Notes: generated from the sequence alone by a model not told the origin. DNA of 64,000 nucleotides from Acidimicrobiaceae bacterium (GCA_003158855.1 PMLJ01000034.1:62001-126000), one strand, 5' to 3'; numbered from the stretch's first letter, positions 28,566 to 38,278 are shown. Numbers and translations: made by a program.

Positions 28566-28880
28566 CTATTTCCAGAATCTCCTTGGACTCTTTGAACTGC
28601 GATTTGCCGCGACTTCTCGAACAAGAGCTTCTCCTCTGTCAAGGTCTCTTACCGCTTCATCCAATATTTCTCGCATAGCTGTTATATCTGAGCCGAGACG
28701 TCTTTCGTCGTTTTCCAACAACTGATTGAGTAAAGGAACGAGGTTCGGCTGACTCTCAACTTGCAACAATTGGGTGAGAGACCTCACCCTCTCTATCTCA
28801 CGAGATTGTCTTTCGTTGGATGCTGACTGAATCACTTGTGCCTTAGCAAGCATCGAATTGCTTTTTGGTAACAATTCCAT
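28566..28880 (-). CDS. Hypothetical helical protein
   Basis: ORF of 104 aa, apparently lower GC than surroundings, coiled-coil-like composition. Confidence 0.4.
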   Translation of the reverse strand: MELLPKSNSMLAKAQVIQSASNERQSREIERVRSLTQLLQVESQPNLVPLLNQLLENDERRLGSDITAMREILDEAVRDLDRGEALVREVAANRSSKSPRRFWK

Positions 28881-29177
28881 TGCACGGATCTGCTCCGGCG
28901 AATGTGGCCTACTCCTTTTCCATTCTGCATCAAGCTCTCGAGCACGGCGGGCAATATCAACAGTCAGAACTCTGAAGCGATAACAGCCTCATCAAGCAGG
29001 CATTCATTTTGGACATACTTGACTAGCGCGCCAACGACTTCGTCACTCATTGCACTCCAATTCCGCGAAGAACTCCAATTTGTTCGAGTCTAGAAAACAA
29101 AGGGTCGAGGAGGCTTCTATAGGGGATTTTCTTCAATGGTGGGAGTCACGGATGGAGTAATCCCACTCAAGCACCTA

Positions 29178-29293
29178 GCCTCCAGTGCAAGGTTGCAGAT
29201 CTGTCACGTCGGGCCCTCGACTATGACTTGGACTCGACATTCGGCAGTAGGTACAAGAGTACGTTCCTGTGACGTCTGGTCTCCAGAGCCAAC
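29178..29293 (+). repeat. 69-bp repeat family, two units (second divergent)
   Basis: gcctccagtgcaaggttgcagatctgtcacgtcgggcc, then acaagagtacgttcctgtgacgtctggtctccagagccaac ~66 bp downstream. Confidence 0.75.
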
Positions 29294-29425
29294 AGTCTCC
29301 GAACTCTGTTCCTTTAGGCGGATCGGTCGCTCCTAACCTCATTCGTCGCGGTCGTACTCGGTCCGCATGTGCAAGTGTTCCGTGCCTGACGTAAACGGCA
29401 CAACGCCTGACATGAGGGTGGTGGT

Positions 29426-30739
29426 TCAGCGGGCGGTTCGATTGAACACTTCTCGTAGACGAACCCGCGAGCCTGTGCGAAGAATTGCTCGTCGATAGAC
29501 AGTGGCCGCTACTCGAGCGATACCGATCGTGCACACCACGCTGATAATCGCCGAACTGAGAAACTCCCACCATGTCACGGCTCTGAAACCTACCAACACC
29601 GGCATGGCGAAAGGAGCCGTCGGAGGTAGATACGCGAGCACCTTCAGCAGAGCGCTGGGGCTTCCCGAACTGGCTCCCGTGAGGGCCATTATGTAGCCGA
29701 AGATCATCGGGAGGCTCAACGGGAGCACCAGGCTTTGCACCTGATCCTGGCGCTCGACCATGGAACCGGCGGCGGCGTAGACCCAACAGTAGAAGACGTA
29801 GCCCAGCACCAGCCAGACCAACGTGCTCACGACGACGAGTGGCGCGGAGCCGTGCAAGAGACTTGAACCCACCGCCTTGGACAAGATGAGGGCGAACGCC
29901 ACGATGAGCGATGCCTGGGCCAACGCCACCAGACCAATGCCCAGGACCTTGCCGGTCAAGAGTTGGATCGGGCGCACCGCGGACAGCAGCACCTCGATCA
30001 CCCGGCTGGACTTCTCCTCCATGACCCCCATCAGGATCCAGGTGTTGTACTGGTTGAGCATGACGAAGATGAGAATTATGCCGATCAGTGAGGTGGCCTC
30101 GCTCGCGTTTCCCCCGGCGGCATTCTTCTTGCCCGCCTCAACGCTCGTTATCGGTAGCGCCTTGGCTTCCTTTAGCGTCTCGGACTGTGCGGGTGAAAGT
30201 TTGGCTGCCTGGAACGCCTCGGCGATGCCAAGGTTCTCGGCCACCGAACGAACCAGTTGGGCGCCCGACGAGTTGTCGGCCGATGAAAGAGGGCTCTTCA
30301 CGAGCAACTCACGACCGTCCACGATCGCGACGTTGATTCGACCCGAACGGAGGTCGGACTTGGCCTTCTTGACACTGGATTCGGGCACGAAGTGCACGGT
30401 GACGTCCGCGCTCTTGGCGGAACTGGAAACGGTTGTGCGAAGGGAGGATGAGAGCGTCCCGACGATACCGACCTCCTGGGGCTTCGCCTTGCCGTTGTGC
30501 AGCACGGGGATGACGATTGCGGCAGCTACCACGATCAAGATGAACAGCGTCGTGACCTTCAAGACTCGTCCACGAAATCTCTCTCGCACTTCTCGAGCCA
30601 TGATCAAACCGACGTCACTGCTGAGTGAGCTCGACAATGAGCGGGCCGCACGCCGTTTGGTGGGACGGTGCCGTCGACGCCGGCCGACCTTCAGGGCCGC
30701 CGCCACGACCACGGCGAGCGCAATGACGACGAACTTCAT
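29426..30739 (-). CDS. ABC-2-type exporter permease (NatB-like)
   Basis: Cytoplasmic N-terminus, large extracellular loop, EEKSSRVIEVLLSAVRPIQLLTGKVLGIGLVAL. Confidence 0.85.
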   Translation of the reverse strand: MKFVVIALAVVVAAALKVGRRRRHRPTKRRAARSLSSSLSSDVGLIMAREVRERFRGRVLKVTTLFILIVVAAAIVIPVLHNGKAKPQEVGIVGTLSSSLRTTVSSSAKSADVTVHFVPESSVKKAKSDLRSGRINVAIVDGRELLVKSPLSSADNSSGAQLVRSVAENLGIAEAFQAAKLSPAQSETLKEAKALPITSVEAGKKNAAGGNASEATSLIGIILIFVMLNQYNTWILMGVMEEKSSRVIEVLLSAVRPIQLLTGKVLGIGLVALAQASLIVAFALILSKAVGSSLLHGSAPLVVVSTLVWLVLGYVFYCWVYAAAGSMVERQDQVQSLVLPLSLPMIFGYIMALTGASSGSPSALLKVLAYLPPTAPFAMPVLVGFRAVTWWEFLSSAIISVVCTIGIARVAATVYRRAILRTGSRVRLREVFNRTAR

Positions 30740-31683
30740 TTCACCGCTTCTCGGAAGAGCTCGGAGAGGCGGCGGCGTTCGAAGACGAATTTCGTCACCC
30801 GGCCGGCACCGCGGGCGAGCTCCAAGACAGCGTCGCTGTCGACGTTGGCGTCAAGCACGAGTCGAACTTCGCCCCCCGTGACTTCGGAGACCGTGACTCC
30901 GGCGACTCTATCGGCCCAGGAAGCGGAGCGGTCACCTTCGACCCGCACTACCAGTCGTCGCGGCCCACTGGAGGCCAAATCGTCCACTCGGCCGGCCACC
31001 ACCAAATGACCGTGGTCGATGATCACGACTGACTCGCAGAGGTCCTCGACCTGGTCGAGTTGATGACTGGAAAAGAGCACGCAGCAACCGGAGCGGGCCT
31101 GTTCGGCGAGCACCTCACCAATGACGTCGATCCCCGAGGGGTCCAGTCCGGCGAGCGGTTCGTCCAAGACCAGCAACTCGGGTCCGTGGAGCAATGCGGC
31201 TACCAGTTGCACGCGTTGTTGGTTCCCGTGAGAGAGGGCCTCCACCTTGCTACCGGCCCGATCGGCGATTCCCAGGCGATCTAACCAGGTGGCCGTCGCG
31301 CTCGAGGCGTCGATCGCGGTCATCCCGTGCAGTCTCCCGAGATACTGAAGTTGCTCGCCGACGAGCATGCCTGGATAGAGACCGCGCTCCTCGGGCATGT
31401 AGCCGAAGCGCCGTCTCTCAGCCTGACCCACGACGGAGCCCTTCCACGTGATCGTGCCGGCGTCCAGATCGGTGAGGCCGAAGATCGCCCTCATCGTGGT
31501 CGTCTTGCCCGCACCATTGGGTCCCAGAAAACCCACCACCTGGCCGGCGGGAACCTCGAAGGTGAGATGGTCGAGGGCGGTAAGTGCTTCGAATCGGCGG
31601 CAGAGATCTTCTATCTGGAGAACATGTGCCACGTGGCTCAGGATACTGACCATGAGGAGCTCGCGAGCTGCGATGGCATTCAC
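30736..31683 (-). CDS. ABC transporter ATP-binding protein (NatA-like)
   Basis: FLGPNGAGKTTTMRAIFGL, LSHGNQQRVQL, LVLDEPLAGLDPSG; overlaps the permease start. Confidence 0.9.
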   Translation of the reverse strand: MNAIAARELLMVSILSHVAHVLQIEDLCRRFEALTALDHLTFEVPAGQVVGFLGPNGAGKTTTMRAIFGLTDLDAGTITWKGSVVGQAERRRFGYMPEERGLYPGMLVGEQLQYLGRLHGMTAIDASSATATWLDRLGIADRAGSKVEALSHGNQQRVQLVAALLHGPELLVLDEPLAGLDPSGIDVIGEVLAEQARSGCCVLFSSHQLDQVEDLCESVVIIDHGHLVVAGRVDDLASSGPRRLVVRVEGDRSASWADRVAGVTVSEVTGGEVRLVLDANVDSDAVLELARGAGRVTKFVFERRRLSELFREAVK

Positions 31684-31700
31684 GGTGCACTCGAGACCGC

Positions 31701-31778
31701 CTCTCCGACACCAATTAGCTCACGTCCAGATCAAGTCGACAGTGCGAGGTTGCAATTCTGTTGCGTCGGGCCTACGTC
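31701..31778 (+). repeat. 69-bp repeat family, ~78-bp copy
   Basis: ctctccgacaccaattagctcacgtccagatcaagtcgacagtgcgaggttgcaattctgttgcgtcgggcctacgtc. Confidence 0.82.
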
Positions 31779-31959
31779 ACGATTCCGTACTTGGCTCGAC
31801 CACTTTGTGATTTCTGGGTGGCCCTCCTATTGCGACGAATGTTTGACAAGGAACCTAACGTTCCAATCCGAAGTACGCTGCGCAACCGCTCAGACCCGCC
31901 ACAGACACCGAGTCGCCCAAAGCACTCGCCTGCCATTGGGCACGAGTCAGCCGCAAGTG

Positions 31960-32180
31960 GCGAAGTTGGCACGGCCCGGACGGGGACTGGCTCGTACTGA
32001 CGCCGTTGTCGCGGTAACCGATTCGGCGCGACACGCCGAGAGACGCCGCATTGTCGAGTCGGGCGGAGGTAATCGCTTCCTGGGCACCAAGGTGGTCAAA
32101 TGCGAGTCCCAGAACTGCGGTTCTCATTGAGGTGCCTATTCCGATACCTCTGACGCTGGTTGCGAGCCATGAACCTGAGT
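31960..32180 (-). pseudogene. C-terminal fragment of a GNAT acetyltransferase
   Basis: GSWLATSVRGIGIGTSMRTAVLGLAFDHLGAQEAITSARLDNAASLGVSRRIGYRDNG matches the GNAT C-terminal half; in-frame stop just upstream. Confidence 0.6.
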
Positions 32181-32288
32181 CCACGGTCCGAAGCGTCGGA
32201 ATGGGTCACGAGGCGATCACCCACGTACGAGTTCCACGTGTCACGTCGGGTAGAAGCTGTAGCAGACCTGCAGCGTTAGGCTCTCGAA

Positions 32289-33815
32289 GTGACCCCAGCG
32301 GACCAGTCTCGTATCCATAACGCATCGATCGCGGGACGTGTGATGTCACCCGATGACGCGGCCCAGTTCATCCGGCCGGGCGACAACGTCGGGATGAGCG
32401 GATTCACCGGAGCGGGCTACCCCAAACAGGTGCCGGGAGCCCTGGTGCGACGCGTCGAGGAAGCGGCCGCGCGAGGCGACCGATTCGCTGTGAGCGTGTG
32501 GACGGGTGCGTCGACCGCCCCCGAGCTCGACGGAGCACTCGCGGCCGTCGACGCGATCGACCTGCGCATGCCGTATCAATCCGACCCGGTGAGCCGCGCC
32601 AAGATCAACGCCGGACTCGTCGACTACCTGGACCTGCACCTCTCGCACGTCGCGCAGATGGTCTGGGAGGGGGCCTTCGGTCACCTGGACGTCGCCGTCG
32701 TGGAAGTGACTGGCATCACGGCGGACGGCGAGCTCATCCCGTCGTCCTCGGTGGGCAACAACAAGACGTGGATCGACCGAGCCGACCGGGTCATCCTGGA
32801 GGTGAACTCGTGGCAGCCCGCCGCCTTCGAGGGGATGCACGACGTCTACTACGGCACCGCGCTGCCGCCATTGCGCAAGCCCATTCAAATCCTGAGTGTG
32901 TCGGACCGCATCGGCGTGCCCTATCTCCACTGCCCACCCGAGAAGATCGTTGCCGTCGTCGAGACGAATTCCCCCGATCGCAATACGGTGTTCAAGCCGG
33001 TCGATGACACCTCTCAGCAGATCGCCCAGCACCTCTTGGAGTTCCTATCGCAAGAAGTGAAGCGGGACCGCCTCCCCGCGGCGCTCCTGCCACTGCAGTC
33101 GGGTGTCGGCAACATCGCCAACGCCGTCCTGCGCGGTCTCGACGGTGGCCCGTTCCGTCCACTCACCGCGTACACCGAGGTCATCCAAGACGGCATGCTG
33201 GCGCTTCTGCGCTCGGGCACCATGGACTCCATATCGGCGACGGCCTTCTCGCTCAGCGACGAAGGTGCGGCCGACCTGCACGCCAACATCGCCGAATACC
33301 ACGACCGGATCGTGCTGCGGCCCCAAGAGATCAGCAACCACCCCGAGGTGATCCGTCGCCTCGGTTGCCTGGCCATGAACGGCGCGATCGAGGCCGACAT
33401 CTACGGCAACATCAACTCCACCCACGTCATGGGTTCGAGCATCATGAACGGTATCGGCGGCTCGGGCGACTTCGCCCGCAACGCGTACATCGCGATGTTC
33501 CTCACGCCGTCGACCGCCAAGGGCGGCGCGATCTCCTCCATCGTGCCGATGGTCAGCCACGTGGACCATACCGAGCACGACGTGCACGTCATCATCACCG
33601 AGCAAGGCGTCGCGGACCTGCGCGGACTCGCGCCACGCCGTCGCGCCCAGAAGATCATCGACCAGTGCGCGCACCCCGACTACCGGCCGATGCTCCAGGA
33701 CTACCTCGATCGCGCGAGTAAGACTGCCCCCGGCAAGCACACTCCGCACTTGATCGAGGAATCGTTGTCGTGGCACGCGCGCTACCTGCGCGATGGCACC
33801 ATGCAACCCGGGTGA
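32289..33815 (+). CDS. Acetyl-CoA hydrolase/transferase family (succinyl-CoA:acetate CoA-transferase-like)
   Basis: GFTGAGYPKQVPGAL ... GVGNIANAVLRGL ... IYGNINSTHVMGSSIMNGIGGSGDFARNA ... ITEQGVADLRGL. Confidence 0.9.
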   Translation: MTPADQSRIHNASIAGRVMSPDDAAQFIRPGDNVGMSGFTGAGYPKQVPGALVRRVEEAAARGDRFAVSVWTGASTAPELDGALAAVDAIDLRMPYQSDPVSRAKINAGLVDYLDLHLSHVAQMVWEGAFGHLDVAVVEVTGITADGELIPSSSVGNNKTWIDRADRVILEVNSWQPAAFEGMHDVYYGTALPPLRKPIQILSVSDRIGVPYLHCPPEKIVAVVETNSPDRNTVFKPVDDTSQQIAQHLLEFLSQEVKRDRLPAALLPLQSGVGNIANAVLRGLDGGPFRPLTAYTEVIQDGMLALLRSGTMDSISATAFSLSDEGAADLHANIAEYHDRIVLRPQEISNHPEVIRRLGCLAMNGAIEADIYGNINSTHVMGSSIMNGIGGSGDFARNAYIAMFLTPSTAKGGAISSIVPMVSHVDHTEHDVHVIITEQGVADLRGLAPRRRAQKIIDQCAHPDYRPMLQDYLDRASKTAPGKHTPHLIEESLSWHARYLRDGTMQPG

Positions 33816-34065
33816 GGGCCACGCGGTGTCGCTGGTGCCAGCCCCTGCGCCATCTGACGCCCACCATGTGACGACCGAGGGCTTTGGTTCGCTCATGGAA
33901 ATTACGTCAAGGGTTGACCTGACAGGATGACCTGCGCTGGGTCTTGTTACCTTTCCGTTTGGTGAAATTAGGCCCAGTGAAAGGCTCAATTCATGCCGGC
34001 GTCCTATTGGAGTTGCCACGGTTTGATGGACACGCCAAGAGCGGACGATATGCGATTCCTCCATT

Positions 34066-34121
34066 CGGACTGAAACTCGATGTCACTTGGACTGAATCTT
34101 GGATGTCACCTGACAGCTGAT
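34066..34121 (+). repeat. Two-unit IS-end-like repeat (same family as 24497-24588, opposite orientation)
   Basis: cggactgaaactcgatgtcactt / tggactgaatcttggatgtcacctgacagctgat. Confidence 0.7.
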
Positions 34122-34266
34122 GTCAAGAGTTGAACTCGAACTTCAGTGGAATCGCACGGGAGTGCAGTAGCGTCGCATCTCAAATTCACTAGCGTCGCAT
34201 CCTTGCTTCTGCTTGATGATCTCGATCGATCGAGTTTGCGAGGGTGCGGGGGTGCGGAGCAGTGGC

Positions 34267-35424
34267 CTAGCGCAACGGACTCGAGCCGGCGAGTCCAAGC
34301 AGGTCCCGTGAGACGAAGAGTGACGCGGGCTGACCGGCGGTCTTGCGCGAGACCGTCCCCTGTTCAGTGAGGATTCCGACACGGGCTAGACGGTGGAGGG
34401 TTGCCAAGGAGGCCTTGCGGGAGATCTCAAGTTCGTCGGCAAGTATTTGGGAGGTGAGGACGAGATGACGAGGAAGCAGATCGAGCGCTGCAAAGACCGC
34501 AGCGTCGCTGCGGGGCTTGCGATCACCGGCCACGAGCCGATCGCGCCACTGCTGCTTGATCTGTTCGACGTTTGAGATCAGTGCACGCTGGGCCCTGCCC
34601 CCACTGGCCACCGCGTCAGCGAACCACGTGATCCACCTGCGATGATCGCCTAGTCGGAAGAGCACCAGGCCCGAGGAGTAGCCAGCGACGTCGGCGGCGA
34701 TCGCCACGCTTACTGGCGGAGGCACGAGGAGCGCGAGCCGTCGGGTCAGCACCCAGGCTACGAGCACCCGGCCTATTCGGCCATTGCCATCACCGAAGGG
34801 ATGGATGATCTCGAACTGCGCGTGGCTGATCGCGGCTTGGGCGACCGGGTCGACGTCCACGCGGCTCACGTAGGCGATGAGGTCGTCGAGCAGCGCCGGG
34901 AGCGCACCGGGAGGAGGCGTCACGAGGTGCGCGTCGAGCGGACTCGTCCCCCCGATCCAGCCCTGCTCGTTCCTTATCGCCCCGACGTAGCGCTCGGGAG
35001 TCGGGCTTCGCGTCATGAGGGTGCGATGCCACTTGCACAGCGTCTCGATCGAGAGCGCTGCACCTCCTTCGGCGCTGGCTACAGCTTCGGAGACAGCCGC
35101 CAGGTTGCACGCCACCCATGCGGCGGCTCCTGCCCCTTGTCGGCCGAGTTGCTCCTCGGCGAGGACTACGTCGACAACAGGAGCGGTGACGCCCTCGATG
35201 TACGAAGAGGCGACACCCTCTGAGCGCAGCAGGAGCCGCGCGAGGGGTTCGTAGTCGCTGTCCAGCGCCTCTGCGGCGTGAGCGACTTCGGTGGCCGCCG
35301 CTGCGGACCTAGCGGCGGTGGGCGCGTCGAGCGTGAGTTCACGGTCTTTCAGGAGGGCCGGCACGAAGGCGAGGATCCTCCGTCCGTTCCAGACGACCTC
35401 AACTTCGGACCCAGACGATTCCAA
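34267..35424 (-). CDS. Fic/DOC family protein
   Basis: Fic motif HPFGDGNGRIGR; SSYIEG inhibitory-helix-like motif; C-terminal winged-helix-like region. Confidence 0.92.
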   Translation of the reverse strand: MESSGSEVEVVWNGRRILAFVPALLKDRELTLDAPTAARSAAAATEVAHAAEALDSDYEPLARLLLRSEGVASSYIEGVTAPVVDVVLAEEQLGRQGAGAAAWVACNLAAVSEAVASAEGGAALSIETLCKWHRTLMTRSPTPERYVGAIRNEQGWIGGTSPLDAHLVTPPPGALPALLDDLIAYVSRVDVDPVAQAAISHAQFEIIHPFGDGNGRIGRVLVAWVLTRRLALLVPPPVSVAIAADVAGYSSGLVLFRLGDHRRWITWFADAVASGGRAQRALISNVEQIKQQWRDRLVAGDRKPRSDAAVFAALDLLPRHLVLTSQILADELEISRKASLATLHRLARVGILTEQGTVSRKTAGQPASLFVSRDLLGLAGSSPLR

Positions 35425-35624
35425 GGTCTCTCCCTCAATAAGTTACCAATAACAGTGTACCGGTAATGTATTCGCACACAATCGGTATTTGCTGAGGATT
35501 CTGTGTTGCTGTGAGGGTTTCGCTGCGTGTTCCGAGGGATTCGGATCGACAGGCCTGCATGCATTGCTGCGGCCGCCAGTGCAGCGCTGGAGCGGATGAC
35601 TCGTGGACCAGCGCTCTGATGAGC

Positions 35625-35658
35625 AGGACTTGTCCTACTCAGAAACGCGCAGGCATGA
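35625..35658 (+). repeat. Left terminal inverted repeat of a 1.33-kb segment
   Basis: aggacttgtcctactcagaaacgcgcaggcatga; reverse complement matches 36913-36949. Confidence 0.75.
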
Positions 35659-35666
35659 CCCCCGGG

Positions 35667-36719
35667 TCAGCGAGCGGCGAAGTGATGTGCCACCGCGGCG
35701 AACGCCTCCTTGGGCTCCCAAGGCATGTCCGGATAGACCATCCCGTGGCGCCCGTCGGGCAAGGACTTCACGAGGGACATCGAGTCCATGTCGAGGTCGT
35801 AGCGAGGATCGCCGTCGGTATGGGCCCCGGGAGTCACGAAGGTCGACAGCAGGGCACCGGCCACTCCGGAGCGTTCGAGTTCGTCGAGGGTCTCGGCGAG
35901 CTTGCGGGCCTGCATGGCTTCGTCACGCTGAAATGTCCCCTTCAGGCGGAGCCGGAAGAAACGCCCGATCACCGGTCGCGTGTGAAGCCACAACCGGGTG
36001 GTGTCGGTGACCCCGAACCCCAGGGTGCCAGAGCTCTCGGCACCGCGGTAGGTGCGCATCCCGAACTCGGTGACGATCACCGGCTTTCCCGTTGACAGGA
36101 AGGGTTGGAGCATCTCGACGTAGCGGTCCTTGGTCCGGGCTTCGCGGTAGTGATCGACACCCACGTAGTCGAAGGGCCCCCAGTCCACCTGCTCGAAGAC
36201 GAGCGAGGCGTAGGTAAGCGGGCCGCCGAACACGGCGCGCAACCTGGGGATCAGGTCAGCCAGGTACTCATCGAGCTTCCCCTTTCCGAGCAGCGACGGA
36301 TCTCCTTTGAGGCGTTGTAGGCGCTCCGTCACGCTCTTGCCGGCGACCAGGCCCTGCATGAAGAGCGTGAGTTCGCTTCCGGCGACGAAGACGATACGCC
36401 CCGGGTGGGCCGTCGACAGCGGTGCTGCCGACTCGGCAGCTGCGACCATTCGGGACGTAGTCTCCTCCGGCGTGTACTCGAAGAAGGCCGGGGAGAACCA
36501 CACCTCGAGCCCGAGGCCGAGTGCGATCTCTGCGACAGCCGTGATCCGTCCCACGTCACTACCCACGACCCGCACGGCGTTGGCGTGCAGGTCGTCCCGG
36601 ATGATCTCGAGCTCTCGCCGCACGACCGACATGTCGAGTTCCGCCCGGCGCGTCGAGATGGCATACCCGGGGCCCCGGAAGATGGTCCCCGTGTCGTAGT
36701 GAACTCCCTGGTGCTGCAC
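35667..36719 (-). CDS. TIM-barrel glycoside-hydrolase-like protein
   Basis: WGPFDYVGVDHYREART...GKPVIVTEFGMRTY (clan A GH-like strand motifs). Confidence 0.65.
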   Translation of the reverse strand: MQHQGVHYDTGTIFRGPGYAISTRRAELDMSVVRRELEIIRDDLHANAVRVVGSDVGRITAVAEIALGLGLEVWFSPAFFEYTPEETTSRMVAAAESAAPLSTAHPGRIVFVAGSELTLFMQGLVAGKSVTERLQRLKGDPSLLGKGKLDEYLADLIPRLRAVFGGPLTYASLVFEQVDWGPFDYVGVDHYREARTKDRYVEMLQPFLSTGKPVIVTEFGMRTYRGAESSGTLGFGVTDTTRLWLHTRPVIGRFFRLRLKGTFQRDEAMQARKLAETLDELERSGVAGALLSTFVTPGAHTDGDPRYDLDMDSMSLVKSLPDGRHGMVYPDMPWEPKEAFAAVAHHFAAR

Positions 36720-36912
36720 GTCGCCTGGATCCTGGCGCCCTAAGACGTGCGGAACATGTCGCAGGGCCCCATCGGCATGGACTGATCGTGGAGGGCCCGG
36801 CCTCGTGCACAGCAGTCCGCGCTCGCCTTGTCTTCAAGTCTCGTCATGAATTCGACCATAGCGAAGTTGGTTATCGGCTCCAGTTGCTCGCCCGGGTCCG
36901 CCGCTCTGGGAT

Positions 36913-36949
36913 GTCATCCGGGCGCGTGTTTCTGAGCAGGACTTGTCCG
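36913..36949 (-). repeat. Right terminal inverted repeat of a 1.33-kb segment
   Basis: Reverse complement cggacaagtcctgctcagaaacacgcgcccggatgac aligns with the left TIR. Confidence 0.75.
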
Positions 36950-37012
36950 GCTGCGTGGATACCCCTCCAGGAAATCAGCTGGTCAGAGGGGTGAGAGCAT
37001 GAACACAACATC

Positions 37013-37384
37013 TTGTGGGTCGCGCGATTAAGGGGACAGCCCTTTGAATCCGCACCTTATTGCCCTCCACGAGCCACAGAGTCTGTCAACCACGGTTCTC
37101 ATTTTGGCGAGGTCCTCGCCAGCTACATCGGTCGATTTCGGACTCAATTGGTCAGTATCAACCAGAATCTCCACCAAACGCCGAACCTTCCTCTTACGAA
37201 GCGCGCACCACTCAGCTACAGCGGTGTCATGCCGGCTCGGACCACGATGTACCAGACGACGATCTGTCGTCACTGCACTAGTGAGGACGAAGCGATTGCC
37301 CAAATACGAAAGACCGTTGTTCACGAAGTCGGGCATCACTTCGCCATCGGCGATCCCCGGCTCCAGGAGTTGGGCTGGGCGTAG
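37013..37384 (+). pseudogene. Zincin-like (PF06262-type) metallopeptidase, possibly 5'-decayed
   Basis: C-terminal MYQTTICRHCTSEDEAIAQIRKTVVHEVGHHFAIGDPRLQELGWA is canonical; the N-terminal half is not recognisable. Confidence 0.5.
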
Positions 37385-37822
37385 GACGCTGTCGGGACCG
37401 GTCCTTGGGGGCCGATCTAGGACGATGCCCGACCTTGCACCGACCAGTCTTCGCTGAACGGCGTCCTGACCCACGCGAAGAGGTGCCGCGACGATCGCTG
37501 CGACCGTGACCCGTCAACTGATCAATCCGTGCGACCGGGGTCAAGCCGGTGACGAGCGGGCTTGACGGACGCTGCGACGAGCAGGGGGTCGACGTCGACC
37601 GACATCGTGAAACGAACTTCATATCCATCGAACGTCAATGACTGACGCCCTGCTCTTTCGTTCCGTTTTCAACAGTTGCGTGGTCATTTCGCCACCGCCC
37701 GGCGCCAGGGAGGACGAGAAGATTCCGCTGCTCTGGGTCTACTATTCATGCGGATACCCATTGGAGCGATCGCCAATTGGCGACGTTACCTTGAACGGCT
37801 CCCATGAGACGAGGGAAAGATT

Positions 37823-38278
37823 GTGAGTTTGCGCAGCCAGCTTCGGTTCTCAAGTGATCGTACCGAAGCAATCGAGGCGATTGAGTCGATCGCCTCGGGC
37901 CGAGGATGGTGCAACGTCGTTCCAGATGTCGTTGACGACGTGCCCGACCTCAAGGTGAACTTCTTCGGACTGTGGGCGAACCAGGGTGCCTCAATGGCAT
38001 CCTTCATCACATCGCCTCCCCGCCACGGCGAGCCGCAGCCCTCCTCGCTTGGTGTCTTGCACTCGCGGGGACGGCTCGGGATTGAACGGATCACCTCACT
38101 GCTGGGAGGCGCACCGTTCAAGGTTCAGCAGGATCACAGTCAGCGCGGTCTACTCCTCGAAGTTCCCGCCGGCACGCCAGCGGGACGAGTGCTCGACGTG
38201 ATGTGCACGATGACCGCGTCATTGTGCGACTACGAGATGACTGGGAACTGGCGACTGGACCTGTATGTGCGCCATTAG
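37823..38278 (+). CDS. Conserved-looking hypothetical protein
   Basis: 151-aa ORF with good start context and globular composition. Confidence 0.5.
   Translation: MSLRSQLRFSSDRTEAIEAIESIASGRGWCNVVPDVVDDVPDLKVNFFGLWANQGASMASFITSPPRHGEPQPSSLGVLHSRGRLGIERITSLLGGAPFKVQQDHSQRGLLLEVPAGTPAGRVLDVMCTMTASLCDYEMTGNWRLDLYVRH

Noticed and set aside
24704-31778. Integron attC array
   Set aside because: No RYYYAAC/GTTRRRY core-site pairs could be placed at the repeat ends and no IntI-like integrase is seen; the cassette-like layout remains only a structural analogy.
35667-36719. Calling the TIR-bounded ORF an abortive-infection (Abi) defence protein
   Set aside because: Such labels are sometimes attached to similar proteins, but the readable motifs are TIM-barrel glycoside-hydrolase-like; no defence evidence in the sequence.
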